A stretch of DNA of 64,000 nt from Motiliproteus sp965230735 (GCF_965230735.1 NZ_OZ246016.1:1922001-1986000); one strand, 5' to 3'; shown: positions 24,747 to 32,874, counted from the stretch's first letter. Notes: generated by a model from the letters alone, not told the origin. Translations and numbers: made by a program.

Positions 24747-25496
24747 ATGATCGCAGGATTGGATTGGTCGGTGCTACTGGTATGTTTGCCGGTGGTGTTT
24801 GTGGCCGCACTGGTGCGGGGCTATTCGGGGTTTGGCTTCTCGGCGTTGACGATTGCCAGTCTGTCGATCGTGATTCCGCCGGTGCAGATCGTGCCGGCCA
24901 TTCTATTGGTCGAGATCGTCGCCGGGATCGGTATGCTGCCGTCGATTTGGAAAGATATCGATTGGCGCCAGCTGCGCTTGATCGGGTTCGGCGCCCTGTT
25001 TGCCACTCCGTTGGGGCTGATGCTGCTGGCCGGTTTGCCGAGTCAGTGGATGCGGATTCTGATCTCGGTGTTGATACTGATCTGTGCCGTACTGATCTGG
25101 CGAGGCTTTCGCATCCGCGGCGGTGATCGTGCCTCGGTGATCGGCTCGGCTGGGGTGGTTTCCGGGGCTTTAAATGGCGCCGCCGGTGTCGGCGGGTTGC
25201 CGTTGGTGGTGTTCTTCCTATCCAAGGAAGAGAGTGCGGCGACCGTGCGCGGTACCCTGATTACTTACCTGATTCTGCTGGATATCTACACCTGTCTACT
25301 GGCCACAGGGAGCGGCATGATCGACTGGCAGGTGGTGCAACTGGCCGCGCTGTTCCTGATTCCTGTCGGTCTTGGAACCCTGCTGGGCAATCGTCATTTC
25401 CTCAAGAGCCCGCCGGAGTCGTTCCGTCGTATCGCCTTGGCGATGTTGATGCTGATCTCCGGCGGTAGTCTGGGACGCTCGCTGGTTAATTTATAG
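24747..25496 (+). CDS. tauE: TauE/SafE family sulfite exporter
   Basis: This TSUP-family inner-membrane protein of 249 residues has about eight helices. The family signature repeats are at both ends: ALVRGYSGFGFSALTIASLS near residue 21, and SGALNGAAGVGGLPLVVFFL near residue 135. Next to Xsc, this family exports the sulfite released by desulfonation (named TauE, TauZ or SafE in different organisms). It follows pta copy 2 in the same direction. Confidence 0.88.
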   Translation: MIAGLDWSVLLVCLPVVFVAALVRGYSGFGFSALTIASLSIVIPPVQIVPAILLVEIVAGIGMLPSIWKDIDWRQLRLIGFGALFATPLGLMLLAGLPSQWMRILISVLILICAVLIWRGFRIRGGDRASVIGSAGVVSGALNGAAGVGGLPLVVFFLSKEESAATVRGTLITYLILLDIYTCLLATGSGMIDWQVVQLAALFLIPVGLGTLLGNRHFLKSPPESFRRIALAMLMLISGGSLGRSLVNL

Positions 25497-25666
25497 GCCC
25501 CTTCTCCAAGTCGTCCAGACCAAAGTCTGGCTGGCAATGTTGGGTGTTTCATGCACCCCTTTAGGCTGTGTGGGATTGGCTCCAACTGCAGTTTCTCGCT
25601 GGCCCTAACTTCTGCCAAAACCGCGGGCTTTAATGAAGGAAAACAACAACGACTTGGAGATTCGAT

Positions 25667-25966
25667 ATGGCCCTGCAGCGCTACGGCTTTATTGTTAAAT
25701 CGGCTGATCTTGAAGTGATCAAGCACCACGCCTTTATCAAGAGCGAGCAGTTCGAAATGATGGTCGCCGGCGTGAACTCGGTCGAGATGGCGATCATGGC
25801 GGTTCAGGAGATGCTGACCCGTGAAGTCCAGCTGGTCGAACTGTGCGGCGGCTTCAGCGCCGAAGACAGCGCCACCATCAGCGACGCCATTAACGATCTG
25901 ATTCCCATTGGTCGTGTGCAGTACAGCGATGAAGAGCGGGCGCGGTTGGCCCAGGCTTTGGCCTAA
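25667..25966 (+). CDS. DUF6506 family small protein
   Basis: 99 residues. MALQRYGFIVKSADLEVIKH, the central MVAGVNSVEMAIMAVQEML and VQLVELCGGFSAEDSATISD match a small family of unknown function annotated as DUF6506. A GGAGA site precedes the ATG. It lies 170 bases after tauE and 85 bases before the ThiM-like gene in the same direction, so it may belong to the same transcript. No catalytic residues can be assigned, though ELCGGF is the most conserved-looking block. Confidence 0.65.
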   Translation: MALQRYGFIVKSADLEVIKHHAFIKSEQFEMMVAGVNSVEMAIMAVQEMLTREVQLVELCGGFSAEDSATISDAINDLIPIGRVQYSDEERARLAQALA

Positions 25967-26051
25967 AACTTCTTCGCCATCGTATCGTCTGAGCTCGGCG
26001 ATCTAGATGAAGCCGAGCTTCCAGCACCAACCCAACGGCGGGAGAGTCACC

Positions 26052-26876
26052 ATGTCCAGCACCCTCAATATCCTTTCTACCAATGCTCAGGAATCCGGTA
26101 TCAAGCAGACTGCCGGACAGACCATGCAGTCATTACGATTGCTGGCTCATCTGGGACCGCGGATTCAGTGCATCACCAATCCGGTGGCGATGGACTTCTC
26201 GGCCGACATCCTGTTGGCGGTGGGGGCTCAGACCTCGATGACGATGGGAATGGACGAGATCGCCGAATTCGTCACCAGCGCTGACTGTCTGTCGGTCAAC
26301 ACCGGTACCCTGGATAGCACCCGTCGCTCCGCCATCGATATCGCTATCCAGACGGCGTTGGATTTCAACAAGCCCTGGGTGCTGGATCCGGTGTCGGTCC
26401 ATGCTTCCACGACCCGTCGCTCTTATGCTCAGGGGCTGCTGGAGTTTCGGCCTTCGGTGATCCGCGGCAACTATGCCGAGATTCATGCGCTGGCCAGTGA
26501 CGAGTCGGCCAATGCACCGCAGAAATTGGCCCGTCAGACCGGTGCCGTGGTGGTGCAATCTGGTGAAACCGATCTAATCACCGATGGCCGTCGGACTGTG
26601 CTGATGACCAACGGCTCGGTCCTGCAGACCCGGGTCGCCGCGATGGGTTGTGCCTCATCGGCGCTGATCGGTGGCTTCCTGGCGGTTAATCCCGATCCGT
26701 TTGATGCGGCCGTGCATGCACTGCTGACCATTGGTGTCGCCGCCGAAGAATCGGTCAAGCTGGGGACCGGCCCGGGCAGCTTCAAGATGCACCTGCTGGA
26801 CTGTATCTACAACCTGAACGAAGACCTGCTGGTGCAGCGCGGTCGCATCGTTCAGTGCGAAGAGGTCGCCGGCTAA
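26052..26876 (+). CDS. thiM: Hydroxyethylthiazole kinase (ThiM-like)
   Basis: It would phosphorylate hydroxyethylthiazole in thiamine salvage. From the ATG at 26052 (GGGAGAG upstream) it has 274 residues. Family blocks are VQCITNPVAMDFSADILLAV-like near the N-terminus, GMDEIAEFV, NTGTLDSTRR, WVLDPVSVHAS, VIRGNYAEIHAL, and AAMGCASSALIGGFLAV, which keeps the catalytic cysteine but has AAMGC where ThiM usually shows TGTGC. Its place behind xsc, a thiamine-diphosphate enzyme, suggests cofactor supply. A changed substrate is possible. A terminator follows. Confidence 0.85.
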   Translation: MSSTLNILSTNAQESGIKQTAGQTMQSLRLLAHLGPRIQCITNPVAMDFSADILLAVGAQTSMTMGMDEIAEFVTSADCLSVNTGTLDSTRRSAIDIAIQTALDFNKPWVLDPVSVHASTTRRSYAQGLLEFRPSVIRGNYAEIHALASDESANAPQKLARQTGAVVVQSGETDLITDGRRTVLMTNGSVLQTRVAAMGCASSALIGGFLAVNPDPFDAAVHALLTIGVAAEESVKLGTGPGSFKMHLLDCIYNLNEDLLVQRGRIVQCEEVAG

Positions 26877-26906
26877 CCTTCTGTCGAAGGCATTCCCCCC
26901 TGGATT

Positions 26907-26936
26907 AAAAGAGCCCTGCTAAGCCAGGGCTTTTTT
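26907..26936 (+). terminator. Rho-independent terminator after the ThiM-like gene
   Basis: AGCCCTG, loop CTAAGC, CAGGGCT, then TTTTT, preceded by AAAAG. It ends the sulfonate gene block. Confidence 0.88.
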
Positions 26937-26976
26937 ATGCTCGGCGCGTTGCATGCCGGCAGTAGAGCAGGGCGGG

Positions 26977-27360
26977 TTAATACATGGTGTTGCCGTTTTT
27001 GGTCTCATCCGGAATCGACTGGATGGCATCCCAGTGTTCGACGATCTTGCCGTCTTCATCAAAACGGAAGAAATCCATCGTGACGTACTCATCGTTTCCG
27101 GGCCAAATCTGGTGGGTGTGCAGCGCTACCAGATCCCCTTCGGCGACGGCCCGTACAAACTCAATCTGCTTGCCGGGGTAATCCCGCCCCATTTCGGCGA
27201 AGTAATCGATAAAGGCCTGTTTGCCATTACCGACGACCGGATTGTGCTGGATGTAGTCGTCACCGACATACAGCGAGACCGCCTTGGCCGGTTCGCCCAG
27301 ATAGGCGGTGCGATAAAACGCGATGGCGTTTTGCTTGTTGGCTTCCAGGGCTTGGCTCAT
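26977..27360 (-). CDS. Nuclear transport factor 2-like (SnoaL-type) protein
   Basis: 127 residues of a single SnoaL-like alpha-beta cone fold: NAIAFYRTAYLGEPAKAVSL, YVGDDYIQHNPVVGNGKQAF, GDLVALHTHQIWPG and TMDFFRFDEDGKIVEHWDAI. Members include small ketosteroid isomerase-type enzymes and many uncharacterised proteins. It is 37 bases downstream of the DUF2238 gene on the same strand. The substrate is unknown. Confidence 0.78.
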   Translation of the reverse strand: MSQALEANKQNAIAFYRTAYLGEPAKAVSLYVGDDYIQHNPVVGNGKQAFIDYFAEMGRDYPGKQIEFVRAVAEGDLVALHTHQIWPGNDEYVTMDFFRFDEDGKIVEHWDAIQSIPDETKNGNTMY

Positions 27361-27397
27361 GGCGATGGTCTCGTCTGTAAGCGGTGATTACCAGGGG

Positions 27398-27991
27398 TTA
27401 TCCCGAACGGGGCAGGCGTTGCAGCTGCCGATCGTGGGGTTTGGCCAGCAACAGCACCGAGCAGATCGCTCCCATCAACGCCCAGCCCATATCGGATTGG
27501 GTATCCCAGACATAGCCCTGGGTTCCCAGGAAGGCTTCGGCATCTTCGCCGGTGGCCAGGGCCACCCACCACTCGATCAGCTCGTAGAAGGCGCTGAAAG
27601 CCAGGCAGATCGAGACAATGATGATCCCCATCCAGTAACGGCCGTTGACCACCTGTTTGCGGATCAGGATCTCCCGTGCCAGCAGGGCTGGGACGAAGCC
27701 TTGGAAGAAGTGACCGACCTTGTCGTAGTTGTTTCGCTCGGCACCAAAGAGGCCGTCGAACAACGGCACCTCGGCATAGGTGTAGTGGCCGCCGACCATC
27801 AATACCACGCAGTGGGCCAGGATGAAGAAATAGAGAATCGGGGTCAGGCGGAAACTGTGGTAAGTGGCCGCCATCAGGGCACCGCCGATCATGGCGGGCA
27901 GGACTTCAAGAAACCAGGTGAACTGGTCCTTGGGCTCGATGCCGGACCAGATGAGCGTGGCGCTGAAGATCAGTATCCAGAGGGCTTTGAT
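27398..27991 (-). CDS. DUF2238 (YjdF-like) membrane protein with a probable non-standard start
   Basis: From the only ATG (27892) the protein has 164 residues, but the frame is open and family-like upstream: LWILIFSATLIWSGIEPKDQ, then FTWFLEVLPAMIGG, the usual DUF2238 N-terminus. AGGAG lies seven bases before an ATC at 27991, and no ATG, GTG or TTG is in frame there. I therefore extend the gene to an AUC start, giving 197 residues. Family motifs include GGHYTYAEVPLFD, NNYDKVGHFFQGFVPALLAR and FYELIEWW. It is an inner-membrane protein of unknown function. The start lies at the edge of the AT-rich insert. Confidence 0.72.
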   Translation of the reverse strand: MKALWILIFSATLIWSGIEPKDQFTWFLEVLPAMIGGALMAATYHSFRLTPILYFFILAHCVVLMVGGHYTYAEVPLFDGLFGAERNNYDKVGHFFQGFVPALLAREILIRKQVVNGRYWMGIIIVSICLAFSAFYELIEWWVALATGEDAEAFLGTQGYVWDTQSDMGWALMGAICSVLLLAKPHDRQLQRLPRSG

Positions 27992-28013
27992 TGTTAAACT
28001 CCTGTAAAAGATG

Positions 28014-29187
28014 AAAATGATATTACTGACTTGAATATAGCTGGTTGAATGTAGTGACGTATGTTAGATCAGCCGTTTACCTTTAAGCCAGCCTTCAACA
28101 GCATTAGGCAGCGTATTTGCAACATCGAACATACTGAAAGTAACATATAGTCTTCCTTGTAAGTCTGATGGTAACGCTGAAACTGAATTCTCCTTCAGTA
28201 GACAAACTTCTTTTCCCTGCCCCATAAAATATCCAACTTCCAAAGCAACATTTGCATTGTGACTATCATTTTCTACTCTTTCATGGATAGCAAAAGAAAA
28301 CTTTGAGCCGAATATATATGTCTCAATATTTGACAGCACATCATCAGAGTAAGCTCTATCATCTGCTCTCAACAAATTAAAACCGTATTTTGTAAGAGTA
28401 TCCTTGAGAATTAGATGAACTTCTTTATGAAACTTTGTTTCTCTGAACGGCATAATTAAAAAACAGTTTGTTCTGTAATCAGGCCAGTCTGAGAAAAAGT
28501 CAAAAAGAGATGACCTTAATCTCTGTGGTGCATTATCAATAGCAATGTTTCTAAATTCTTGTTCTTTATATATATTTAGCTCTTTTCGTATGACTTCAAA
28601 TTTTATCCATAGTGATTGCTCATAATGGCCTAATATATGAGAGAGGGTGTTGTATGGTACGTGTAGAGCTGAGTCAGTCCAGTTGATATTCTCAACAACA
28701 GGGCATAATTGATCGTGGTCAGCAAGAACTCCTTCCAATATATCTAGCTTCAATATCTCTTTTCGGTCATGCTGTATAGCTGCTGCAATCGCTGAATCGA
28801 TAAAGGAAGCTCTACAGCTGCCTCTCGTTCCCACCGTTTCGGAATAAGGGGGACGATTATCAGAATATTCATCATCGTTTCTAGAGATGCTAATTAGATT
28901 TATGCATGCTTGTATAGCATCACTTGGATCGCAGCCGTTTCTGAGCATTAAACTTCTTAGCTCTGGGTACAACCTTATTATGGTCATTAAGACTATGTAG
29001 TAGTAAATATCTAAATTATATTTCTTTCCTGTTTCTTCTGCTTGTCTGAAAACCTCTTCGGCTTGACTAGATAGAATAAATCCTTTTTTTTCTACATAAA
29101 ATTGTAAGTCACCAATGGCCTCTTCTACTAGCAACGCTTTACTCTCCATGTAATCCTCAGTCTTATCTACAATGGGTTATAGAATAA
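28014..29187. mobile_element. AT-rich single-gene insert between two GC-rich genes
   Basis: Base composition drops sharply inside these borders and recovers outside. The insert carries one gene (28064-29149). GATATTACT (28019-28027) recurs inverted as AGTAATATC (29200-29208) at the borders. No integrase or transposase is present, so the mode of acquisition is unknown. Confidence 0.5.
28064..29149 (-). CDS. Protein with Clp-N-like repeats and a TIR/deoxyribosyltransferase-like domain, candidate defence effector
   Basis: 361 residues. The C-terminal half has CFLIMPFRETKFHKEVHLIL (about 229-248), LLRADDRAYSDDVLSNIETY, then NANVALEVGYFMGQGKEVCLL (about 298-318). This F-x-I-M-P-F ... N-x-x-x-E-x-G pattern belongs to the nucleoside deoxyribosyltransferase/TIR-like superfamily, with Glu304 in the catalytic position. 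Residues about 27-85 and 115-175 look like two degenerate Clp N-terminal repeats (SSQAEEVFRQAEETGKKYNL; SFIDSAIAAAIQHDRKEILK), perhaps a sensing part. It is AT-rich against GC-rich neighbours. NAD or nucleotide hydrolysis in immunity is inference; the Clp-N call is by eye. Confidence 0.65.
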   Translation of the reverse strand: MESKALLVEEAIGDLQFYVEKKGFILSSQAEEVFRQAEETGKKYNLDIYYYIVLMTIIRLYPELRSLMLRNGCDPSDAIQACINLISISRNDDEYSDNRPPYSETVGTRGSCRASFIDSAIAAAIQHDRKEILKLDILEGVLADHDQLCPVVENINWTDSALHVPYNTLSHILGHYEQSLWIKFEVIRKELNIYKEQEFRNIAIDNAPQRLRSSLFDFFSDWPDYRTNCFLIMPFRETKFHKEVHLILKDTLTKYGFNLLRADDRAYSDDVLSNIETYIFGSKFSFAIHERVENDSHNANVALEVGYFMGQGKEVCLLKENSVSALPSDLQGRLYVTFSMFDVANTLPNAVEGWLKGKRLI

Positions 29188-29586
29188 TTAAGTGATATTA
29201 GTAATATCCAACCCTTTGATCACCAAATATAAAACACCGCCACCGAAGCAGGCTATAGAGAACCACTGACAACCGTAAAAAAGGTACCAGTAGCGGGTTT
29301 TGCGGCCGCTTTCGCCCCGCTGTTCCTTGCGTTGGGCGTGGTGGGAATGGTGGTAGCGTAAGAACGGAATGGCCAGCGCCGCCGTCAGTCCCAGGGCAAG
29401 CAAGGCAATGCCGCAGAGGGTGATTCGTGCCAGCTCGGGACTGGTGGCCCAGATGGCTTGCAGGAAGCCGAGTAGGGCAACGATACCGCCGCCATTGACG
29501 ATCAACAGGCTCTTATAGGCTTCGGTCAACAGTCCGGCTCTGGATAGGGCGTACTCGGCGCCGCTGGGGCGTTGATCATTGTTCAT
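29188..29586 (-). CDS. Hypothetical membrane protein
   Basis: 132 residues with three hydrophobic segments (about 23-45, 51-75 and 104-125) and a charged, histidine-rich loop RYHHSHHAQRKEQRG. No family recognised. The C-terminus GLDITNIT is coded by the AT-rich border of the neighbouring insert, so the original end may have been replaced. An ordinary GC-rich gene otherwise. Confidence 0.6.
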   Translation of the reverse strand: MNNDQRPSGAEYALSRAGLLTEAYKSLLIVNGGGIVALLGFLQAIWATSPELARITLCGIALLALGLTAALAIPFLRYHHSHHAQRKEQRGESGRKTRYWYLFYGCQWFSIACFGGGVLYLVIKGLDITNIT

Positions 29587-29680
29587 CGCGATGCACCGAT
29601 CCTGGAGAGTCAGTCTTTCCTGAGATCAGTATAGTGCGGAGGTCAGGGGTGGTGCGGCCGTCTTTATCGCTTGATCAGCG

Positions 29681-30220
29681 TTATGATGGTGCCGCTTGGT
29701 TGAACAGCTGCTGCCCGAATCTTTTGGCGCTCGCAACAGCACGTGCCCCCATCATCGGCCAACTATGGATAATGGCCTCGTGCAGCAACAGCAGTTCGTC
29801 CCGGTGATTACTCAAGCCGGTTGCTCGGGTCAGACCATCGCAGACCTCAAGCTTGTGCCTTTCCAACATCTTCTGCAGGACTTCACTGTCGGGATGGGCG
29901 GCAACGGCGCTCTTGAACAGGCAGCCCTGGGGAGCATTTTCCTCCATCCAGTTTCCGATGCGATCGAACATCTGATCCAGCGCTTGTGTCGGTGCGGTGG
30001 GTAGCTCGTCGAGCAGGTGTGCCAGATAGCGCTGGTGCCGGTGCTCCAAGGCGGTGATCACCATCGCTTCCCGGGATGGGCAATATTTGTAGAGGGTCCT
30101 TAAGCTGACCTGGGTCGCTTCGCGTAGTCCGTCGACGCCGATCTGGGCAAATCCGTGATCGGCAAAGGCCTGCTCCAAACCGGCGGCAATTTTCAGTTGA
30201 GTCGCATTCATCGTTGACAC
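29681..30220 (-). CDS. TetR family transcriptional regulator
   Basis: 179 residues (176 if the ATG three codons in is used). The N-terminal helix-turn-helix reads IAAGLEQAFADHGFAQIGVD then VSLRTLYKYCPSREAMV. The C-terminal ligand domain contains EENAPQGCLFKSAVAAHPDS, typical of regulators of reductases. It diverges from the MDR oxidoreductase gene, with two operator-like boxes between them, so it probably represses that gene and itself. Confidence 0.88.
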   Translation of the reverse strand: MSTMNATQLKIAAGLEQAFADHGFAQIGVDGLREATQVSLRTLYKYCPSREAMVITALEHRHQRYLAHLLDELPTAPTQALDQMFDRIGNWMEENAPQGCLFKSAVAAHPDSEVLQKMLERHKLEVCDGLTRATGLSNHRDELLLLHEAIIHSWPMMGARAVASAKRFGQQLFNQAAPS

Positions 30221-30221
30221 G

Positions 30222-30265
30222 GTAGAACGATCACTCTACTTTGGCAAGTAGAACGTTTGCTCTAC
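30222..30265. promoter_or_regulatory. Two TetR operator boxes, GTAGAACG-N4-CTCTAC
   Basis: Boxes at 30222-30239 and 30248-30265 share GTAGAACG and CTCTAC, each with the GTAGA/TCTAC dyad, 26 bases apart. They lie between the TetR start and the oxidoreductase start, the expected place for autoregulated divergent control. Confidence 0.75.
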
Positions 30266-30315
30266 TTGTGATCGAAAGCATCTTTACCGCCTGGTTGCCA
30301 AATCGAGGAATAGCT

Positions 30316-31398
30316 ATGAGTGCGAAGCCCACCACCATGCATGCAGTCTATCTGACCGGACACGGGGGCTTTGACAAGCTCAATTACCGTACCGACGCCC
30401 CGATTCCGGAAATCGGGCTTGGAGAGGTGTTGATCCGCGTCGGGGCTGCCGGTATCAACAACACGGATATCAATACCCGAATCGGTTGGTACTCGAAAAA
30501 GGTCTCCGAGGGGACAACAACGCAGGGGAGTGAGCAGGGGTTGGGTGAAGCCAATGCTGACGACGGCGGCTGGGGAGGAGCGATCCAATTTCCGCGGATT
30601 CAGGGAGCGGATGTGTGCGGGCTGATCGTGGCCGTTGGCGATGGTGTTTCCAGTGCCCGTGTTGGTGAGCGGATTCTGGTCGAGCCCTGTTTTCGACAAG
30701 GAGAGACCGATTTTGCCTATTTCGGCTCCGAGCACGATGGCGGTTTTGCCCAATTTACCAAAGCACCGGCGCGCTTTTGTCATCGTGTTGAATGCGATTG
30801 GACCGATGCCGAATTAGCGTCCATTCCCTGCTCCTACTCAACCGCCGAAAATCTGCTGACCAGAGCTGCGCTAACCGAGACAGATACTGTCCTGATAACC
30901 GGGGCATCCGGCGGGGTGGGATCGGCCGCGGTGCAACTGGCGAAACGACGAGGGGCCCGGGTTATTGCCGTCGCCGGCGCCGACAAAGCCGACGATGTGC
31001 TCGCACTGGGGGCTGACCAGGTGATCCCGCGGGGTACGGATTTGCTGGAGGTATTGGGCGAGAACTGCGTCGATGTGGTCGTTGATCTGGTGGCGGGCGA
31101 GCAGTGGCCGATACTCCTGCAAGTGCTGAAACCCAGAGGGCGCTACGCAGTTTCAGGGGCGATCGGTGGTCCCCTGGTACAGTTGGATGTACGTACGTTG
31201 TACCTCAAAGATCTGAGCTTTTTCGGCTGTACGATGTTAGAGAGCGAGGTATTTCCCAATCTGGTTGGTTATATCGTGCGAGGGGAGATTCGACCGGCTT
31301 TGGCTAACAGTTACCCGTTGCGTGAAATCGTCGATGCACAGAAAGCGTTTCTGGCCAAAGGCTATACCGGAAAGCTGGTTTTGATTCCTGATTCCTGA
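30316..31398 (+). CDS. MDR family NAD(P)-dependent oxidoreductase (zinc-binding dehydrogenase/quinone reductase type)
   Basis: 360 residues from the ATG at 30316 (GAGGAA upstream). GroES-like N-terminal domain (LIRVGAAGINNTDINTRIGW), Rossmann domain with GASGGVGSAAVQLAKRRGAR, and a C-terminal YPLREIVDAQKAFLAKGYTG. The class reduces quinones or alpha,beta-unsaturated carbonyls using NADPH; the substrate cannot be read from sequence. The divergent TetR gene probably controls it. Its stop codon lies inside a seven-base tandem repeat. Confidence 0.88.
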   Translation: MSAKPTTMHAVYLTGHGGFDKLNYRTDAPIPEIGLGEVLIRVGAAGINNTDINTRIGWYSKKVSEGTTTQGSEQGLGEANADDGGWGGAIQFPRIQGADVCGLIVAVGDGVSSARVGERILVEPCFRQGETDFAYFGSEHDGGFAQFTKAPARFCHRVECDWTDAELASIPCSYSTAENLLTRAALTETDTVLITGASGGVGSAAVQLAKRRGARVIAVAGADKADDVLALGADQVIPRGTDLLEVLGENCVDVVVDLVAGEQWPILLQVLKPRGRYAVSGAIGGPLVQLDVRTLYLKDLSFFGCTMLESEVFPNLVGYIVRGEIRPALANSYPLREIVDAQKAFLAKGYTGKLVLIPDS

Positions 31399-31423
31399 TT
31401 CCTGATTCCTGATTCCTGATTCC
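31382..31423. repeat. Six tandem copies of TGATTCC across the stop codon of the oxidoreductase gene
   Basis: Six perfect seven-base units. The stop TGA at 31396-31398 is the start of the third unit. Because seven is not a multiple of three, changes in copy number alter the frame downstream but mostly after the stop, so the effect on the protein is small. Confidence 0.9.
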
Positions 31424-31581
31424 GGAGCATAAAAATCAGCGTTTCCGTGCTGGGAAAGGAGGGTGATTTTGCCTGGAAACCTTGCCGAAATTGCCTCAAG
31501 ATCAAACACTCGAGGGGCGCCCGTGCGTTCCAAACTCGCCCCGTTTTTTGGCGGTGCCTACCTATCTAATTAGAAATCGAG

Positions 31582-32067
31582 ATGTACATAATTCGTCAAG
31601 CAGAACAACAGGATGTAAACCGGATGGCTGAGCTTGAAGCGATCTGTTTTCCTGAGGCGGAAGCGGCCTCTTTAGACTCTTTCCAACAGCGCTTTGCGGT
31701 CTTTGCCGAGTGTTTCTTTGTTCTGGAAATCGAGGGGGTTGTGGTGGGGCATATCAATGGCTGCATCTTCGACAAGCCGGAACTTCCGGATGCGCTCTAT
31801 TCGGATACGCGCCTGCATAACCCCGACGGTGCTTATCAAACGGTGTTTGGCTTAGCGGTTGATCCGTCCTGTCAGCGACGTGGTTATGCGTCGGCGCTGA
31901 CCAGGCACTTTATTGATGTCAGTCGAGCTAACGGGCGGCAAGGGGTGGTGCTGACCTGTAAAGATAAGCTGGTCCCTTTCTATCAGAGCCTCGGTTTCAG
32001 CCATCAAGGTGTCTCCGCTTCAAGCCATGGCGGTGCCAGCTGGAACGATATGCTGTTGACCTTTTAA
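31582..32067 (+). CDS. GNAT family N-acetyltransferase
   Basis: 161 residues of the acetyl-CoA-dependent GNAT fold: IIRQAEQQDVNRMAELEAIC at the N-terminus, the acetyl-CoA loop VFGLAVDPSCQRRGYASALT (motif A, Q/R-R-x-G-Y-A), and KLVPFYQSLGF in motif B. It resembles the arylalkylamine N-acetyltransferase branch. The substrate is unknown. It stands alone between the oxidoreductase and a convergent gene. Confidence 0.85.
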   Translation: MYIIRQAEQQDVNRMAELEAICFPEAEAASLDSFQQRFAVFAECFFVLEIEGVVVGHINGCIFDKPELPDALYSDTRLHNPDGAYQTVFGLAVDPSCQRRGYASALTRHFIDVSRANGRQGVVLTCKDKLVPFYQSLGFSHQGVSASSHGGASWNDMLLTF

Positions 32068-32096
32068 GCGCTGAATTTCCAGCCTGACAAACTGGC

Positions 32097-32122
32097 AAAA
32101 AAAACCAGCACCGAAGTGCTGG
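32097..32122 (-). terminator. Minus-strand terminator of the hypothetical gene at 32164
   Basis: Read on the minus strand: CCAGCAC, tetraloop TTCG, GTGCTGG, then eight Ts. A textbook intrinsic terminator 42 bases after the stop codon. Confidence 0.92.
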
Positions 32123-32163
32123 TAACAAGAGACAGCTTTGCGCTGTTGAGGATCGTGCTCGGT

Positions 32164-32874
32164 TTAGGCGGAGCGCTGTTGCTCCGGCCTTGAATCTTCA
32201 AGGTTGTTGAACGCCTGTTGCTGTAATTGCGTCTGCAGGCGGCGTACCCACCAGTCGGTTCGGGTCAGCAGAGCGCCCAGGTTGGCGGTGCTCGGCAGCA
32301 GCTTGGGAAGCGGCTGACTGGCCAGCAGCGGCAAGTTCAACGCCATCTGGTTGCGGCACTGCTGATGGTATTCCCGGTAGCTGAAGTGCTCGCTTTGTTG
32401 TTGCCCGGTCACGGCGAAGATCGGCAACTGCGGGCACAGGAACAGCAGCAGTTGGCTGGCAAAGACAGCGTTCTTCTGGCTGCCGAACAGTGTCTCACAG
32501 GCTTTCTCGACCAGGTTGATGCTCAGCTCGTGGCGGGCTTCGTGCTCGAGCTCGTCCAGCTCAGACCAGCAGGGTGCCAGCTCTTCGCGAATGAAGTTGT
32601 CCAGATTGGCAGCCACCTTGTCGAAACCGATCCAGGGGGCATCCAGTTCCAGCGCTGCACACAGCATGGCCAGGTAGGTCTTGTCGATCAGGGTACGGCC
32701 GCCGTTGAGCCATTGGAAATGGCTGGCGCGTTCCATATTACCGTACAGCGATTGCAGCAGGCCGGCGTCGCTGGTCCGCAGATCGTTTCCGGAACCAAAA
32801 CCCGGGTGCGGGCGGTTCCAGCGTCGACGCAGGGTGCGGTTGGCTTGTTCGATCTGACGTAGGGTAGTGCTCAT
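32164..32874 (-). CDS. Hypothetical cytoplasmic protein
   Basis: 236 residues, no signal peptide or membrane segment. It begins MSTTLRQIEQANRTLRRRWN and contains WIGFDKVAANLDNFIREELA and HELSINLVEKACETLFGSQK, followed by a glutamine-rich helical end. I do not recognise a family. Codon use is like its neighbours, and a good terminator follows, so it is probably a real gene. Confidence 0.65.
   Translation of the reverse strand: MSTTLRQIEQANRTLRRRWNRPHPGFGSGNDLRTSDAGLLQSLYGNMERASHFQWLNGGRTLIDKTYLAMLCAALELDAPWIGFDKVAANLDNFIREELAPCWSELDELEHEARHELSINLVEKACETLFGSQKNAVFASQLLLFLCPQLPIFAVTGQQQSEHFSYREYHQQCRNQMALNLPLLASQPLPKLLPSTANLGALLTRTDWWVRRLQTQLQQQAFNNLEDSRPEQQRSA

Noticed and set aside
31382..31423. 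Phase-variable switch of the oxidoreductase
   Set aside because: The stop codon falls in the third repeat unit, so unit gain or loss barely alters the protein.
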